A stretch of DNA of 64,000 bases, from assembly GCA_002708845.1 (NCBI GenBank), contig PAPI01000001.1, positions 1 to 64,000 on the forward strand, written 5' to 3'. The notes under the pieces are model-generated. The model was not told the origin of the DNA. It searched no databases and was given only the letters and a program-made list of their open reading frames with translations. This DNA comes from Leeuwenhoekiella sp. (GTDB lineage Bacteria; Bacteroidota; Bacteroidia; Flavobacteriales; Flavobacteriaceae). Below are positions 8,044-16,894 of this stretch, piece after piece. A program made the position numbers and the translations under genes. Within the stretch, counting starts at the first letter, position 1, and every line of letters starts with the position of its first letter.

Positions 8044-10089
8044 ATGAGTAACTTATTAAACCGTTTTTATAAAAATCAAGGTTCTATCTATAAGGTGTTG
8101 CTGTGTATTGCCAGCACCATACTAATCGTATATTTATTTCCCAAAAGCGGTAAGTTTCAATTTGATTTTCAGCAAAATAAACCCTGGCAGTACGACAACC
8201 TGTATGCGCCAGTTGACTTTGCTATTCTAAAAAGTGATGATCAGCTTGAAAAGGAGCGGGCAGAAGCGCGCGATAATATTATTCCCTATTTCAATTATGA
8301 TCAGGATATAGCCAACGAGGCAAAAGCAGCCTACGAGAACCAGTTTGCGTCGGTCTTTACCGATTCAATTTTTAAAAACCGACAAAAGGAACTCAAAACT
8401 TTTGGGCGCCAAATCCTGGATGATATTTATAAATATGGAGTCATCAGTGACCTAACCGCTTTTGAAGACGGTCGTAAAATCTACTTGAGGCGTGGTAACG
8501 AGATTGAAGAGACTTCCATAGAAAATCTGAATACCACAGACGAAATTACAACGCTAATCAACCGGAGGCTGGTTAATGGGCCATACGTACAGGCGGTTAA
8601 TCGCTTTAAGGAGCTGTTTTATGACATCGTACAGGCTAATGTGTTCTATGATGAAAAATTAACAACAAAAGAGCTTAACGCCGAACTCAGCAAGATAGCA
8701 CCCACAAAAGGTGTGGTCAATAAAGGCAGTCGTATTGTAGCCAAAGGAGAAATCGTTGAGCAGAAAACTTATCAGGTGCTAAAATCGTTACAGGCCGAGT
8801 ATGAATCACAAACCTGGACGGCCAGCAAATACAATTGGGTTGTATTTGGTTATGTGCTTTTGGTTTCGGTAGCACTTTCTATGTTATTGTTGTTTATACG
8901 CAATTATCGCGAGCAGGTTTTTGAAAACAATACCAAGGTAACCTTTATCTTTTTCAACATCATATTAATGGTGTTATTTACCACCCTTATCGTTAAGTAT
9001 GATGCCAATTACGTATATGTCGTTCCGCTGTGCATTTTGCCGCTGGTAATAAAAGCTTTTTTTGATGCTCGTTTGGGCTTATTTACCCACGTAATTGCTA
9101 TTTTACTTTTAGGTTTTATTGTACCCAATACTTCAGAATATATGTTTCTGCAGGTCATTGCGGGGATTGTAACCATTCTCACGGTTTCTGAATTGTACAA
9201 GCGGGCCAACCTATTTATTTCGGTTGGGCAGATTACGTTCATTTACATTTTGGGATATTTTGCTTTTCACATTATACACGAAGGCACTATAGACAATCTT
9301 GAGTGGGAAACCTTTAGCACGTTTATTATTACCGGTCTGGCAACACTTTTTGTACAGCCTCTTATTTATGCCTACGAAAAGATTTTTGGTCTGGTAAGTG
9401 ATTTATCGCTACTGGAATTAACCGATACGAATTCAAAATTACTTAAAGAATTAGCGAATAAAGCACCCGGAACCTTTCATCATAGTTTGAATGTAGCCAA
9501 TCTAGCAGAAGCTGCAGCTAATGAGATAGGTGCAAACTCGATGTTGGTTAGGGTAGGGGCATTGTATCATGACATTGGGAAAATGGTTAATCCGACTGAT
9601 TTTACAGAAAACCAGTCAACCGGAATTAATACACACGAGGATCTTTCACCAGATGAAAGCGCTCGAATTATTATTGACCACGTGCTAAACGGGATCGAAA
9701 TTGCCCGAAAAAACAATCTTCCAGACCGCGTAATCGACTTTATACGGACGCATCACGGTACGAGTACGGTTTATTACTTCTACAAGAAAGCACAGGAGCA
9801 GGACGGGGAAGTTAATATTGAAGATTTTAAGTATCCTGGCCCATTACCATTTAGTAAGGAAACTGCAATACTTATGATGTCTGATAGCGTTGAAGCTGCC
9901 AGTAAAAGTCTTAAGAACCCGACCTCGGTACTTATTGATTCTTTTGTTGAAAAGATTATTAATAAGCAAATGGATGAAAATCAATTTTTAAATGCCAATA
10001 TAACCTTCAAAGAAATACAAACAATTAAGAAGGTTTTAAAGCTGAAGCTTAATAATATTTATCATTTGCGTATTGAGTATCCGGAATAG
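8044..10089 (+). CDS. pgpH: 7TM-HD phosphohydrolase, PgpH-type c-di-AMP phosphodiesterase
   Basis: 681 residues. Order: N-terminal helix (about 18-34); a large extracytoplasmic 7TMR-HDED region (about 50-260, with KSDDQLEKERAEARDNIIPYF); a block of about seven membrane helices (about 265-450); and a cytoplasmic HD domain (about 475-650) with HHSLN (His479-His480), YHDIGK (His509-Asp510) and a later RTHHGT. This is the PgpH architecture, in which the HD domain degrades cyclic di-AMP to pApA. Length matches the family. It is followed by two tRNA genes with their own promoter, so it is likely monocistronic. The symbol is by homology of architecture. Confidence 0.88.
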   Translation: MSNLLNRFYKNQGSIYKVLLCIASTILIVYLFPKSGKFQFDFQQNKPWQYDNLYAPVDFAILKSDDQLEKERAEARDNIIPYFNYDQDIANEAKAAYENQFASVFTDSIFKNRQKELKTFGRQILDDIYKYGVISDLTAFEDGRKIYLRRGNEIEETSIENLNTTDEITTLINRRLVNGPYVQAVNRFKELFYDIVQANVFYDEKLTTKELNAELSKIAPTKGVVNKGSRIVAKGEIVEQKTYQVLKSLQAEYESQTWTASKYNWVVFGYVLLVSVALSMLLLFIRNYREQVFENNTKVTFIFFNIILMVLFTTLIVKYDANYVYVVPLCILPLVIKAFFDARLGLFTHVIAILLLGFIVPNTSEYMFLQVIAGIVTILTVSELYKRANLFISVGQITFIYILGYFAFHIIHEGTIDNLEWETFSTFIITGLATLFVQPLIYAYEKIFGLVSDLSLLELTDTNSKLLKELANKAPGTFHHSLNVANLAEAAANEIGANSMLVRVGALYHDIGKMVNPTDFTENQSTGINTHEDLSPDESARIIIDHVLNGIEIARKNNLPDRVIDFIRTHHGTSTVYYFYKKAQEQDGEVNIEDFKYPGPLPFSKETAILMMSDSVEAASKSLKNPTSVLIDSFVEKIINKQMDENQFLNANITFKEIQTIKKVLKLKLNNIYHLRIEYPE

Positions 10090-10163
10090 GTTTAAGGAGG
10101 AATTCTTAGAATCAATCAGTTAGAATAAAAATTGAAATTTCTTATCAAAATAGCCTAAAAAGC

Positions 10164-10195
10164 TTTGGTTGATCAAAAGTTTAAATATATATTTG
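10164..10195 (+). promoter_or_regulatory. Promoter of the tRNA-Ser/tRNA-Pro unit
   Basis: A -33 TTTG at 10164-10167 is separated by 20 bp from a perfect -7 TATATTTG at 10188-10195, 34 bp upstream of the tRNA-Ser gene. Both boxes and their spacing match the Bacteroidota housekeeping consensus. Confidence 0.7.
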
Positions 10196-10229
10196 CACCC
10201 GCGTTTTGAGACAGAGACGCTAGTTCTTA

Positions 10230-10313
10230 GGAGAGGTGCCGGAGTGGTAACGGAGCAGATTGCTAATCTGTCGACGGGCAACCGTCGCCAGGGTTCGAGT
10301 CCCTGTCTCTCCG
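10230..10313 (+). tRNA. tRNA-Ser(GCT)
   Basis: 84 nt cloverleaf. Acceptor GGAGAGG pairs with TCTCTCC with discriminator G. The anticodon arm CAGAT-TGCTAAT-CTG places GCT as anticodon. The long variable arm CGACGGGCAACCGTCG is diagnostic of class II (Ser/Leu) tRNAs. The T-arm GGGTTCGAGTCCC is normal. CCA is not encoded, as usual in Bacteroidota. Confidence 0.95.
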
Positions 10314-10339
10314 CAATTTTTTAAGATGACCGTATTAAT

Positions 10340-10414
10340 CGGGGTGTAGCGTAGCCCGGTCATCGCGCCTGCTTTGGGAGCAGGAGGTCGCAGGTTCGAA
10401 TCCTGCCACCCCGA
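10340..10414 (+). tRNA. tRNA-Pro(TGG)
   Basis: 75 nt cloverleaf. Acceptor CGGGGTG pairs with CACCCCG with discriminator A. The anticodon stem CCTGC/GCAGG encloses loop TTTGGGA, giving anticodon TGG. The T-arm is CAGGTTCGAATCCTG. It lies 26 nt after tRNA-Ser and shares its promoter and terminator. Confidence 0.95.
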
Positions 10415-10436
10415 CTAACCACACAAAGTGGAAACT

Positions 10437-10472
10437 AAAAGCCTGTTAATCTATTGATTTACAGGCTTTTTT
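10437..10472 (+). terminator. Intrinsic terminator of the tRNA unit
   Basis: AAAAGCCTGT (10437-10446) pairs perfectly with ACAGGCTTTT (10461-10470) as a 10-bp stem, continuing into a T-rich tail. It lies 22 nt after tRNA-Pro. Confidence 0.85.
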
Positions 10473-10769
10473 ATTTTATATCCTATCACTTGATTGGGTT
10501 TGATATCAAGCGGTTTAGTGAATGATTCGGTTAATTAATCAAGTATTGAATTGCTCAGATACAGGAAATACAGAGAATGAGGATGCTTTTAAATTTACTG
10601 CCTCAAATTGGCCGCTAATTAAAGTGACCACCTTATTGTTAACAAACTATTAAATTCCCTCTTTTTAAAAACCCGTTTTCATACTCTCTTCATACTCTAT
10701 CCTGGGCTTTGAGTAGGCGTTGCCTACGGGATGCCCAGTTTGTGGCCCGTCCTAAAATAGCTACACAGA
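10473..10769. other. Non-coding stretch with a REP-like hairpin
   Basis: About 300 bp between the tRNA terminator and the stop of the minus-strand TonB receptor. No gene is seen. The only clear structure is a two-part inverted repeat at 10702-10738: CTGGGC / GTAGGC-gtt-GCCTAC / GCCCAG with a 5x5 internal loop. It is GC-richer than its surroundings and lacks a T-run on either strand, so it resembles a REP-like palindrome more than a terminator. Confidence 0.6.
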
Positions 10770-13208
10770 TCAATCAAATGCAAAGTTGTAGGTCAATGAG
10801 AATATGGGGCTGTTCATAATTGTAAGCTCGTAGGACCCTAAGGGGCTTCCGCGAAAAATATTGGCATTCGCATCCCCGTTCCGTTGGGTATAGTAAATAT
10901 TATACTGGTTTTTTCTGGCATAGACATTATAAATAGTAAAGGTCCAGTCGCCGGCCCATCTTCGATTCAATTTTTTGCTATAGTTAACCTTCCACGAAAG
11001 ATCTAGGCGATGGTAGGTTTTTAAGCGGACATTATTGCGTTCTAAAAAAATGGGCACATCAATGCCTTCTATATCAAAATAGCCGTTGGCCGTAGTATAG
11101 GGGCGCCCGGTCTGCGCTGTGAAGTTAAAGCTTAGCGTATTGTATTTGCTTCCCTCTAAATTAATAGTGCTATTAAAAACTTGAGGTCTGTCAAAATCTG
11201 AGGGATACCACTCGTTATTATTGACCCGATCTGCTAATTTTTCGCTTTCTGTCTTGAGGAAGCTTTTTGACCACGTATAATTGACCCAACCATTGATTTT
11301 ACCCTTGGGCTTTCTTAAACTGAATTCGACTCCATAAGCTTTACCCTTTGCCTGTACCAGGTCGCGCTCTACAAATTCTTCTAAAAAAAAATCGGCTCCC
11401 GGCTTATAGGTCAAATTATTTTCGCTACTTCTGTAATAGGTTTCCACACCAAGTTCTACACGCTTATCCAGAATATCCTGATAAAGGCCAACGCTATAGC
11501 TGTCACTAGTTTGTGGTGGTATATTGGCATCCGAGGTTTTCCATCTGGAGGTAGGAAGCGGGGTTGTGGCGTTGTAGATGTTCTGTAAATACTGATTTAA
11601 TCGTGCGTAACTGGCTTTAAACGACGTATTTTCCCCCAATTTTAAATTCAGACCCAAACGCGGTTCCAAAGCGTTATAGCTTTTAACCTTTTCTCCCATG
11701 TCAAATTCTTTTGTACTGGTGATTTCGCCGGTACTTTCATCAAATGTGACAGCAGTGTAGGGGCCAACAAATGTAAAATTGGTAAATCGTAAGCCTCCTG
11801 AAAGCGTTAAAGGTTCAATAGGCTTCCAATTAAAATTGGTGTATGCAGAAACTTCATAACTTGTTTCCTCATCTAAAGAAATTGATAGAATACCTTCAGA
11901 CGTGCCGGGGTCTAGCTTTCCAGGTTTTATTTTGTATCGATTGCCCTGAATACCGGCATAATAGTTCAGACTTTTAGTTACTCTTTTTTCATATTCTGAA
12001 AAGATACTGGCCAAATTGATTTGTGATTCATATTCTATAACATTATCTCTGTCTTTTTCAGGAAATAAGGTTTTTGGAGTGTAGTTACTTAGCAGAAAAA
12101 CGGTTCTTAAGCTGGAATTATCATTAAAGGAATGCGTCCACTGAAGCGTGTTGTTGAATGTTTTAAAATCGTATTGATTATTTTCGGCATTTATGTTTTC
12201 AATTTTGGCAATTAGATCAAGTTGGTAAAAATCTGTGCTGTAAAAATTCGTGAAGGAGATTTGGTCTTTATCGGTAGGGAGATAAAGTAGTTTGATGGTA
12301 TGATCATAAAACCGGGCTTTGGTATTTTTCAGGCGTTTTGAAAAGATAGGCAATAAAAAATCGGTAAATCCGGCTCTCGTACCGGCATATAGAAATAGTT
12401 TATCCTTAATAACGGGTGTCTCCAAAGAAAGCCTACTGGAAACCAAACCGATACCACCGCTTAACTTAAACTTATCTACATAGGGGTTTCTAACTTTGAC
12501 GTCCAAAACCGAAGTTGTTCTTCCACCGTAACGTGCAGGAATATTAGCACGATAGAGATCTATTGAGCCAAGAGCTTCAGGAGTAAAAACAGAGAATAAG
12601 CCAAATAAGTGTGTAGGATTGAAAACAGGTGCATAATCATATAATACCAGATTTTGATCCAGGGAACCACCTCGCACGGAAAGTCCGTTGCTTACCTCAC
12701 CGGCATTGTTGACACCGGGCAGTAAGGTCATACTCCGTAAAACGTCGACCTCCCCCAGAACTGCGGGCATTTTTTTAAGTTCAGCAGGAGCCAATTTCAC
12801 CGCTCCCATCTGCGATGTTTCTAATCGTTCACTAATGCGTTTGGCGTTGAGTATAACCTCCGAAAGTTGCTGCTGTTCTTCGCTTAGTCTTAGTCGTATG
12901 GTTTTATTCTCATTGAGAAAAATTTCCGTTTTCAAGGTTTTATAACCGATGTAGGAGACAGTTGCGGTATACGTGTCTTGTTCCAGAGTTAAGTTAAATG
13001 CTCCATCACTATCGGTCACACCTCCGCAAGAACAAGGATTTAAACTAATCTGAACATTCTCAATGGGTTTATTGGTAAGGCTATTCCGTATTTGAAAAGA
13101 CAGCGTATGTTCTTGTGCTAAAATACCATTTGTTGCACTTGCCCAGAAGATAGAAGCCACCACCAAAAAGCAACGCTGTTTATTCAGCACTTTTGTTAAT
13201 CTATCCAT
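10770..13208 (-). CDS. TonB-dependent receptor with carboxypeptidase-like N-terminal domain
   Basis: 812 residues, outer membrane. Order: signal peptide ending near ILAQ; a carboxypeptidase regulatory-like beta-sandwich (about 35-110, GGVTDSDGAFNL); a plug domain (about 125-230, LRSMTLLPGVNNAGEVSNGLSVRGG); then a beta-barrel to a terminal Phe-rich strand. It starts 13 bp inside the end of the DUF4249 gene upstream, a pairing that recurs throughout Bacteroidota. It is not of the SusC length or type, and there is no SusD beside it. The ligand is unknown; the barrel imports with TonB energy. Confidence 0.88.
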   Translation of the reverse strand: MDRLTKVLNKQRCFLVVASIFWASATNGILAQEHTLSFQIRNSLTNKPIENVQISLNPCSCGGVTDSDGAFNLTLEQDTYTATVSYIGYKTLKTEIFLNENKTIRLRLSEEQQQLSEVILNAKRISERLETSQMGAVKLAPAELKKMPAVLGEVDVLRSMTLLPGVNNAGEVSNGLSVRGGSLDQNLVLYDYAPVFNPTHLFGLFSVFTPEALGSIDLYRANIPARYGGRTTSVLDVKVRNPYVDKFKLSGGIGLVSSRLSLETPVIKDKLFLYAGTRAGFTDFLLPIFSKRLKNTKARFYDHTIKLLYLPTDKDQISFTNFYSTDFYQLDLIAKIENINAENNQYDFKTFNNTLQWTHSFNDNSSLRTVFLLSNYTPKTLFPEKDRDNVIEYESQINLASIFSEYEKRVTKSLNYYAGIQGNRYKIKPGKLDPGTSEGILSISLDEETSYEVSAYTNFNWKPIEPLTLSGGLRFTNFTFVGPYTAVTFDESTGEITSTKEFDMGEKVKSYNALEPRLGLNLKLGENTSFKASYARLNQYLQNIYNATTPLPTSRWKTSDANIPPQTSDSYSVGLYQDILDKRVELGVETYYRSSENNLTYKPGADFFLEEFVERDLVQAKGKAYGVEFSLRKPKGKINGWVNYTWSKSFLKTESEKLADRVNNNEWYPSDFDRPQVFNSTINLEGSKYNTLSFNFTAQTGRPYTTANGYFDIEGIDVPIFLERNNVRLKTYHRLDLSWKVNYSKKLNRRWAGDWTFTIYNVYARKNQYNIYYTQRNGDANANIFRGSPLGSYELTIMNSPIFSLTYNFAFD

Positions 13209-14317
13209 CCCTCAGGTCGTATTGATGTTCTGTGCCTGCTTTCATTACAAGGGGCATAAAGGAAGTGAGGGCCTCCTGCGGTAGGTGGAGGCTCTGGTTT
13301 TGGAGTCCTCTGGTTTTCTATGGGAGACGCTTCAACTGTGGTACGATCAATCATAATGGATTCGGTAAAAGCCGAAGCGGCCGTGAATCTTCCTAAAACA
13401 TATTCATCCGGGTCTTCCGGATTATATATGTTCCCTATAAGAGCAGCGGGTAAAGGAGCATTAAATCCCCCGTTATTATCTACCAGATCCTTGATCGTCC
13501 TATAATACTCATAAGCTTTTGGTGTTAAAGAAAATTGTTGAATTTCAACGAGAACCCTGGTTTTTCGGGTCAGTGGTACCTGCGCTACGGGTAGGGAAGT
13601 GGTTGTGGTTCCATTAGAAAAGCTATCTGAAAAGATATTGATGTTATCTCCATAATCTATTTGCCAGCAATCCGATTCACACCAATAGGTATAATACTCT
13701 ACAGTCCCATCAGGGATGCAGATTCCGTCTCTAAACCTACCTTCTACACAGACCTGACAAATGCTGGGCTGGTCGTAGGTTTTATAGCGCCAATAATAGT
13801 AATTATCCTGATTTCCCGGATCATCAAAGCTTATCAAAACCTCGTGACCCGGAATATAATCATCATAATCTTCACTAAATTCCAGTTCATTATCAAATAC
13901 AGCACTTATACTTTTAATAGGAACTGAAGGATTTATTGTTTCAACCTCAGATAAATAGGTAGTCCCATTGGGCAGACTTGCTTCCAAATACCAGCGTTCA
14001 CCAACGTTTCCCTTAAAATTGATTTCTTCAGGGATATACCTAAAATCCTCTTCAAATAAGGCGACTCGCTCTCCTGTAATTTCATTTACAAAAGCGACTT
14101 TGGCGCCACTAACAAAAATATTCCTGTAGTAGAGCGCGACATCTGATTCTGTAATGTTGACGTATGATGAGCCTTCAGTAGTACCTACAAACCCATCTAT
14201 GTAAATCATTCCCTCCTTAAATTCATAGGTAGGTGAAAGCGGATTTGTACATGCTAAGAAGCTTACAAATACTGAAAATAGAAATAGTCGAAATTTAGCT
14301 CTAGGTGTAAGGATCAT
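13196..14317 (-). CDS. DUF4249 lipoprotein
   Basis: 373 residues. The signal peptide ends in a lipobox (FVSFLAC), giving an outer-membrane lipoprotein. It begins with an Ig-like module (YIDGFVGTTEGSSYVNI) as in DUF4249 proteins. The middle is rich in cysteines (CQVCVEGRFRDGIC, CESDCW), which may form disulphides or a metal site. It overlaps the TonB receptor downstream by 13 bp, so the two are co-translated. It probably acts as the surface partner of that receptor, as SusD does for SusC. Function not established. Confidence 0.83.
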   Translation of the reverse strand: MILTPRAKFRLFLFSVFVSFLACTNPLSPTYEFKEGMIYIDGFVGTTEGSSYVNITESDVALYYRNIFVSGAKVAFVNEITGERVALFEEDFRYIPEEINFKGNVGERWYLEASLPNGTTYLSEVETINPSVPIKSISAVFDNELEFSEDYDDYIPGHEVLISFDDPGNQDNYYYWRYKTYDQPSICQVCVEGRFRDGICIPDGTVEYYTYWCESDCWQIDYGDNINIFSDSFSNGTTTTSLPVAQVPLTRKTRVLVEIQQFSLTPKAYEYYRTIKDLVDNNGGFNAPLPAALIGNIYNPEDPDEYVLGRFTAASAFTESIMIDRTTVEASPIENQRTPKPEPPPTAGGPHFLYAPCNESRHRTSIRPEGWID

Positions 14318-14361
14318 ACCCGAAAAATGTAATTAACTTATTCGTTTTCAGGTGTAAGGTA

Positions 14362-14400
14362 ATTATTAAATTTTTATACGCAATCGATTGATTTAATAAT
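14362..14400. repeat. AT-rich inverted repeat around a CAATCGATTG palindrome
   Basis: ATTATTAAAT (14362-14371) and ATTTAATAAT (14391-14400) are perfect inverted arms enclosing the 10-bp palindrome CAATCGATTG (14381-14390). It lies between the stop of the DUF255 gene and the start of the DUF4249 gene, and could be a weak terminator or an operator. The 12-mer TACGCAATCGAT inside recurs at 16827-16838 before susC. Confidence 0.5.
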
Positions 14401-14489
14401 AAGTTAGATTGCACAAGTAAGATATTTCACGATCTCAAATTGAATATCCCGATTCTTGAATGGATTATTATTTGTTTAGCGTGTAAATT

Positions 14490-16595
14490 CTAAGGAAAGA
14501 ACTGATAATTCATCAAGTCCAAAGCCTCAGAAACCGTATTTACCGGATATTTACAACTGCGTTGCTCACAAATATAGATTAAGGTCTTGCCGTTTACGTA
14601 TCTGCTTTCAAATACCGGAATCTGCGTTTCTGTCTCTTCAAAAATCACCAAAGCATTAGGGATATAATATTCTTGGAGTTTGAGGCTTAAAGCTTTGCCT
14701 TGAGGTCCTGCTATGGCTACGTCATAAAAAGGGAACACGCGCTTTAAAGCAACATATTGCCAGTGTGCATAAGCATCTGGAGCACTTTCAACCTCGGGCT
14801 GAATAGCGTCTAACATGGCATTAGCTTTGGCTGCAAGCTCGTCCTCGTATAAAATATTGGAGAGCAATAAAAGATTGTTTGCCAGAACCGCATTGGCCGA
14901 TGGCATGACTGCATCGTTTGTAATTATAATGGGAGCGATGAGATTGTCTTTGCCATTGTATTTATAGAACGAACCGTTTTCAGTTTTAAACTTTGAAAGG
15001 GTTTGCGTGGTTAAATCGTTGGCTTTATTGAGGTAATCAATTTTGCCGGTAATTGTATATAGCCTCAGAGCAGCAGAACCCAGATAGGAATAATCATCCA
15101 AAAAACCATCTACTGGTTTACTTCCGGGTTTATAGGAATGAATTAACGTTCCGTTTTTCCACGCTTTAGTGGCTATTACTTCAAAAGCCTCTTCAGCTTG
15201 GCGCAAATAGTCAGCATCTGCTGTTATCGTATAGGCATCTGCCAGAGCTTCGATCATTAACGCATTCCAAGAAACAATGATTTTATCATCTTTTAGCGGG
15301 AACTTGCGTTTCTCCTTAATAATCTTCAAATCGCGCTCCCAGGAAGACTTAAGTTTATTTAACTCCGTCTGGTCTAAATTATTTTGCTTTGCGAATAACG
15401 AATCGGTCTGGGTGCGGTATAAATTATAAAACCCTTCATCGGTCTGATTTTTAGGTGTTAAATTGTAATAGTTTCTGAAAAGTTCTGGTTCTTCCGATAC
15501 TTTTTGAAGTTCATCTTCACTAAATAAATAATAAGCACCTTCCTCACCATCCAAATCAGCATCGAGAGCTGAGATGTACTCACCATCTTTGGTTTTAAAA
15601 GAAGTGTTTAAAAATTGTATTGTTTCGGTAACCCGTTGCTTGTATAAGGGTTTCTTTAATGCTTTATAGACTTTGGCATAAAGACTAATCAACTGAGCGT
15701 TATCGTAAAGCATTTTTTCGAAATGTGGAACTCTCCATTCCGCATCAGTACTGTAGCGGTAAAACCCACCATCAAGGTGGTCGTAAACACCACCAAGCGC
15801 AATTTTGTCTAAACTCTGTTCTACAAATCCTAAAATCTCTTGTTGTTGAGTGAGATTTCCATAATCTAGCAGATAATTAAGGCTTGCGGGAAGCATAAAT
15901 TTTTGGCTGTTGCCAAATCCTCCATTTTTATAGTCCCAGTCTTTTTGCCAATTGTTTATGCCATTTGCCAAAGTTTCCTGAGTAAGTTTTTCTTTAGACT
16001 CAGTACCGTTGCCCGAATTGAGTTCCTGAATGCGTCGGGTAACCTCGCTTGCATATTCTTTAGCTCGTTTGGGGTCTCCGCGGTAAAGGCTATCTATTGT
16101 TTTTATGGAAGTCATCCATTCATTTCGTGTATGGTAGGTGCCACCGTATACCGGATTGCCGTCAGGAAGTAAAATCATATTTAAGGGCCACCCTCCTGAG
16201 CCGCGCATAAGTTGTAAGGCGGTCATATAAACATGGTCCACATCCGGGCGCTCCTCCCGGTCTACTTTAATATTGATGAAGTTCGTGTTCATAAAAGCCG
16301 CAACACTATCATTTGAGAAGGTTTCTTCTTCCATAACCGTACACCAGTGGCAGGATGCGTAACCAATACTTAGTAAAACGAGTTTTTGCTGTTGCTGAGC
16401 GTAATCAAACAGGGTGTCACTCCAGGGTTTCCAATCTACCGGATTGTGCGCATGTTTTAGCAGGTACGGACTGCTTTCATGAATTAAGGCATTGGTATGA
16501 GCATATTCCTTTTGCGTAGTGACCTCTTTTTTACAGGCTGTAAAAAACATAAAGGTCAAAATGAAAAAAAAGTAGTGATAATAATAAGTTTTCAT
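14490..16595 (-). CDS. DUF255 thioredoxin-fold / (alpha/alpha)6-barrel protein (YyaL, SPATA20-like)
   Basis: 701 residues. The signal peptide has a lipobox (FMFFTAC), so it is probably an exported lipoprotein. The thioredoxin-like domain (about 35-200) starts [19 protein letters not shown] and holds the CxxC pair Cys82-His-Trp-Cys85 and [15 protein letters not shown], the hallmark of DUF255. The rest is a six-hairpin barrel like N-acylglucosamine 2-epimerases ([14 protein letters not shown]). Family length is about 650-700. The function of the family is not settled; redox and sugar-binding roles have been proposed. Confidence 0.85.
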   Translation of the reverse strand: MKTYYYHYFFFILTFMFFTACKKEVTTQKEYAHTNALIHESSPYLLKHAHNPVDWKPWSDTLFDYAQQQQKLVLLSIGYASCHWCTVMEEETFSNDSVAAFMNTNFINIKVDREERPDVDHVYMTALQLMRGSGGWPLNMILLPDGNPVYGGTYHTRNEWMTSIKTIDSLYRGDPKRAKEYASEVTRRIQELNSGNGTESKEKLTQETLANGINNWQKDWDYKNGGFGNSQKFMLPASLNYLLDYGNLTQQQEILGFVEQSLDKIALGGVYDHLDGGFYRYSTDAEWRVPHFEKMLYDNAQLISLYAKVYKALKKPLYKQRVTETIQFLNTSFKTKDGEYISALDADLDGEEGAYYLFSEDELQKVSEEPELFRNYYNLTPKNQTDEGFYNLYRTQTDSLFAKQNNLDQTELNKLKSSWERDLKIIKEKRKFPLKDDKIIVSWNALMIEALADAYTITADADYLRQAEEAFEVIATKAWKNGTLIHSYKPGSKPVDGFLDDYSYLGSAALRLYTITGKIDYLNKANDLTTQTLSKFKTENGSFYKYNGKDNLIAPIIITNDAVMPSANAVLANNLLLLSNILYEDELAAKANAMLDAIQPEVESAPDAYAHWQYVALKRVFPFYDVAIAGPQGKALSLKLQEYYIPNALVIFEETETQIPVFESRYVNGKTLIYICEQRSCKYPVNTVSEALDLMNYQFFP

Positions 16596-16773
16596 CAGTT
16601 TAAAAATAGGGAATTTGATAAAAATTCAATGACTTAAGCCTATAAAGCCAAAGTATACTTTTTAATCAAGACAATAACTCAAATTTTTAGTATAAAACCT
16701 AAAAACCTTGACTTCTTGGGCGATGAGGAGTATAAATGCAACAAAATTTAAAGAGGTTGCATCATTTGTTCTA

Positions 16774-16802
16774 TTGCAATTAGGGGGCTCCAAATACTTT
16801 TG
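16774..16802 (+). promoter_or_regulatory. Promoter of the susC operon
   Basis: TTG at 16774-16776 and a perfect -7 box TACTTTTG at 16795-16802 are 18 bp apart. This leaves a leader of about 85 nt before the SusC start. The rest of the 299-bp gap from 16596 holds a sigma70-like TTGACT-N17-TATAAA string at about 16708-16736, which is probably not used by a Bacteroidota sigma factor. Confidence 0.6.
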
Positions 16803-16894
16803 TGTGACATTGTATTACGAACTCGTTACGCAATCGATGTATTAAACATTTAGAATTTTAATTTTTAAAAAAGTTAAACTCAAAATTCACCAAT

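Noticed and set aside
16708-16736. E. coli-like promoter string TTGACT-N17-TATAAA upstream of susC
   Set aside because: The Bacteroidota primary sigma factor uses TTG/TAnnTTTG; a better match lies closer to the gene at 16774-16802.
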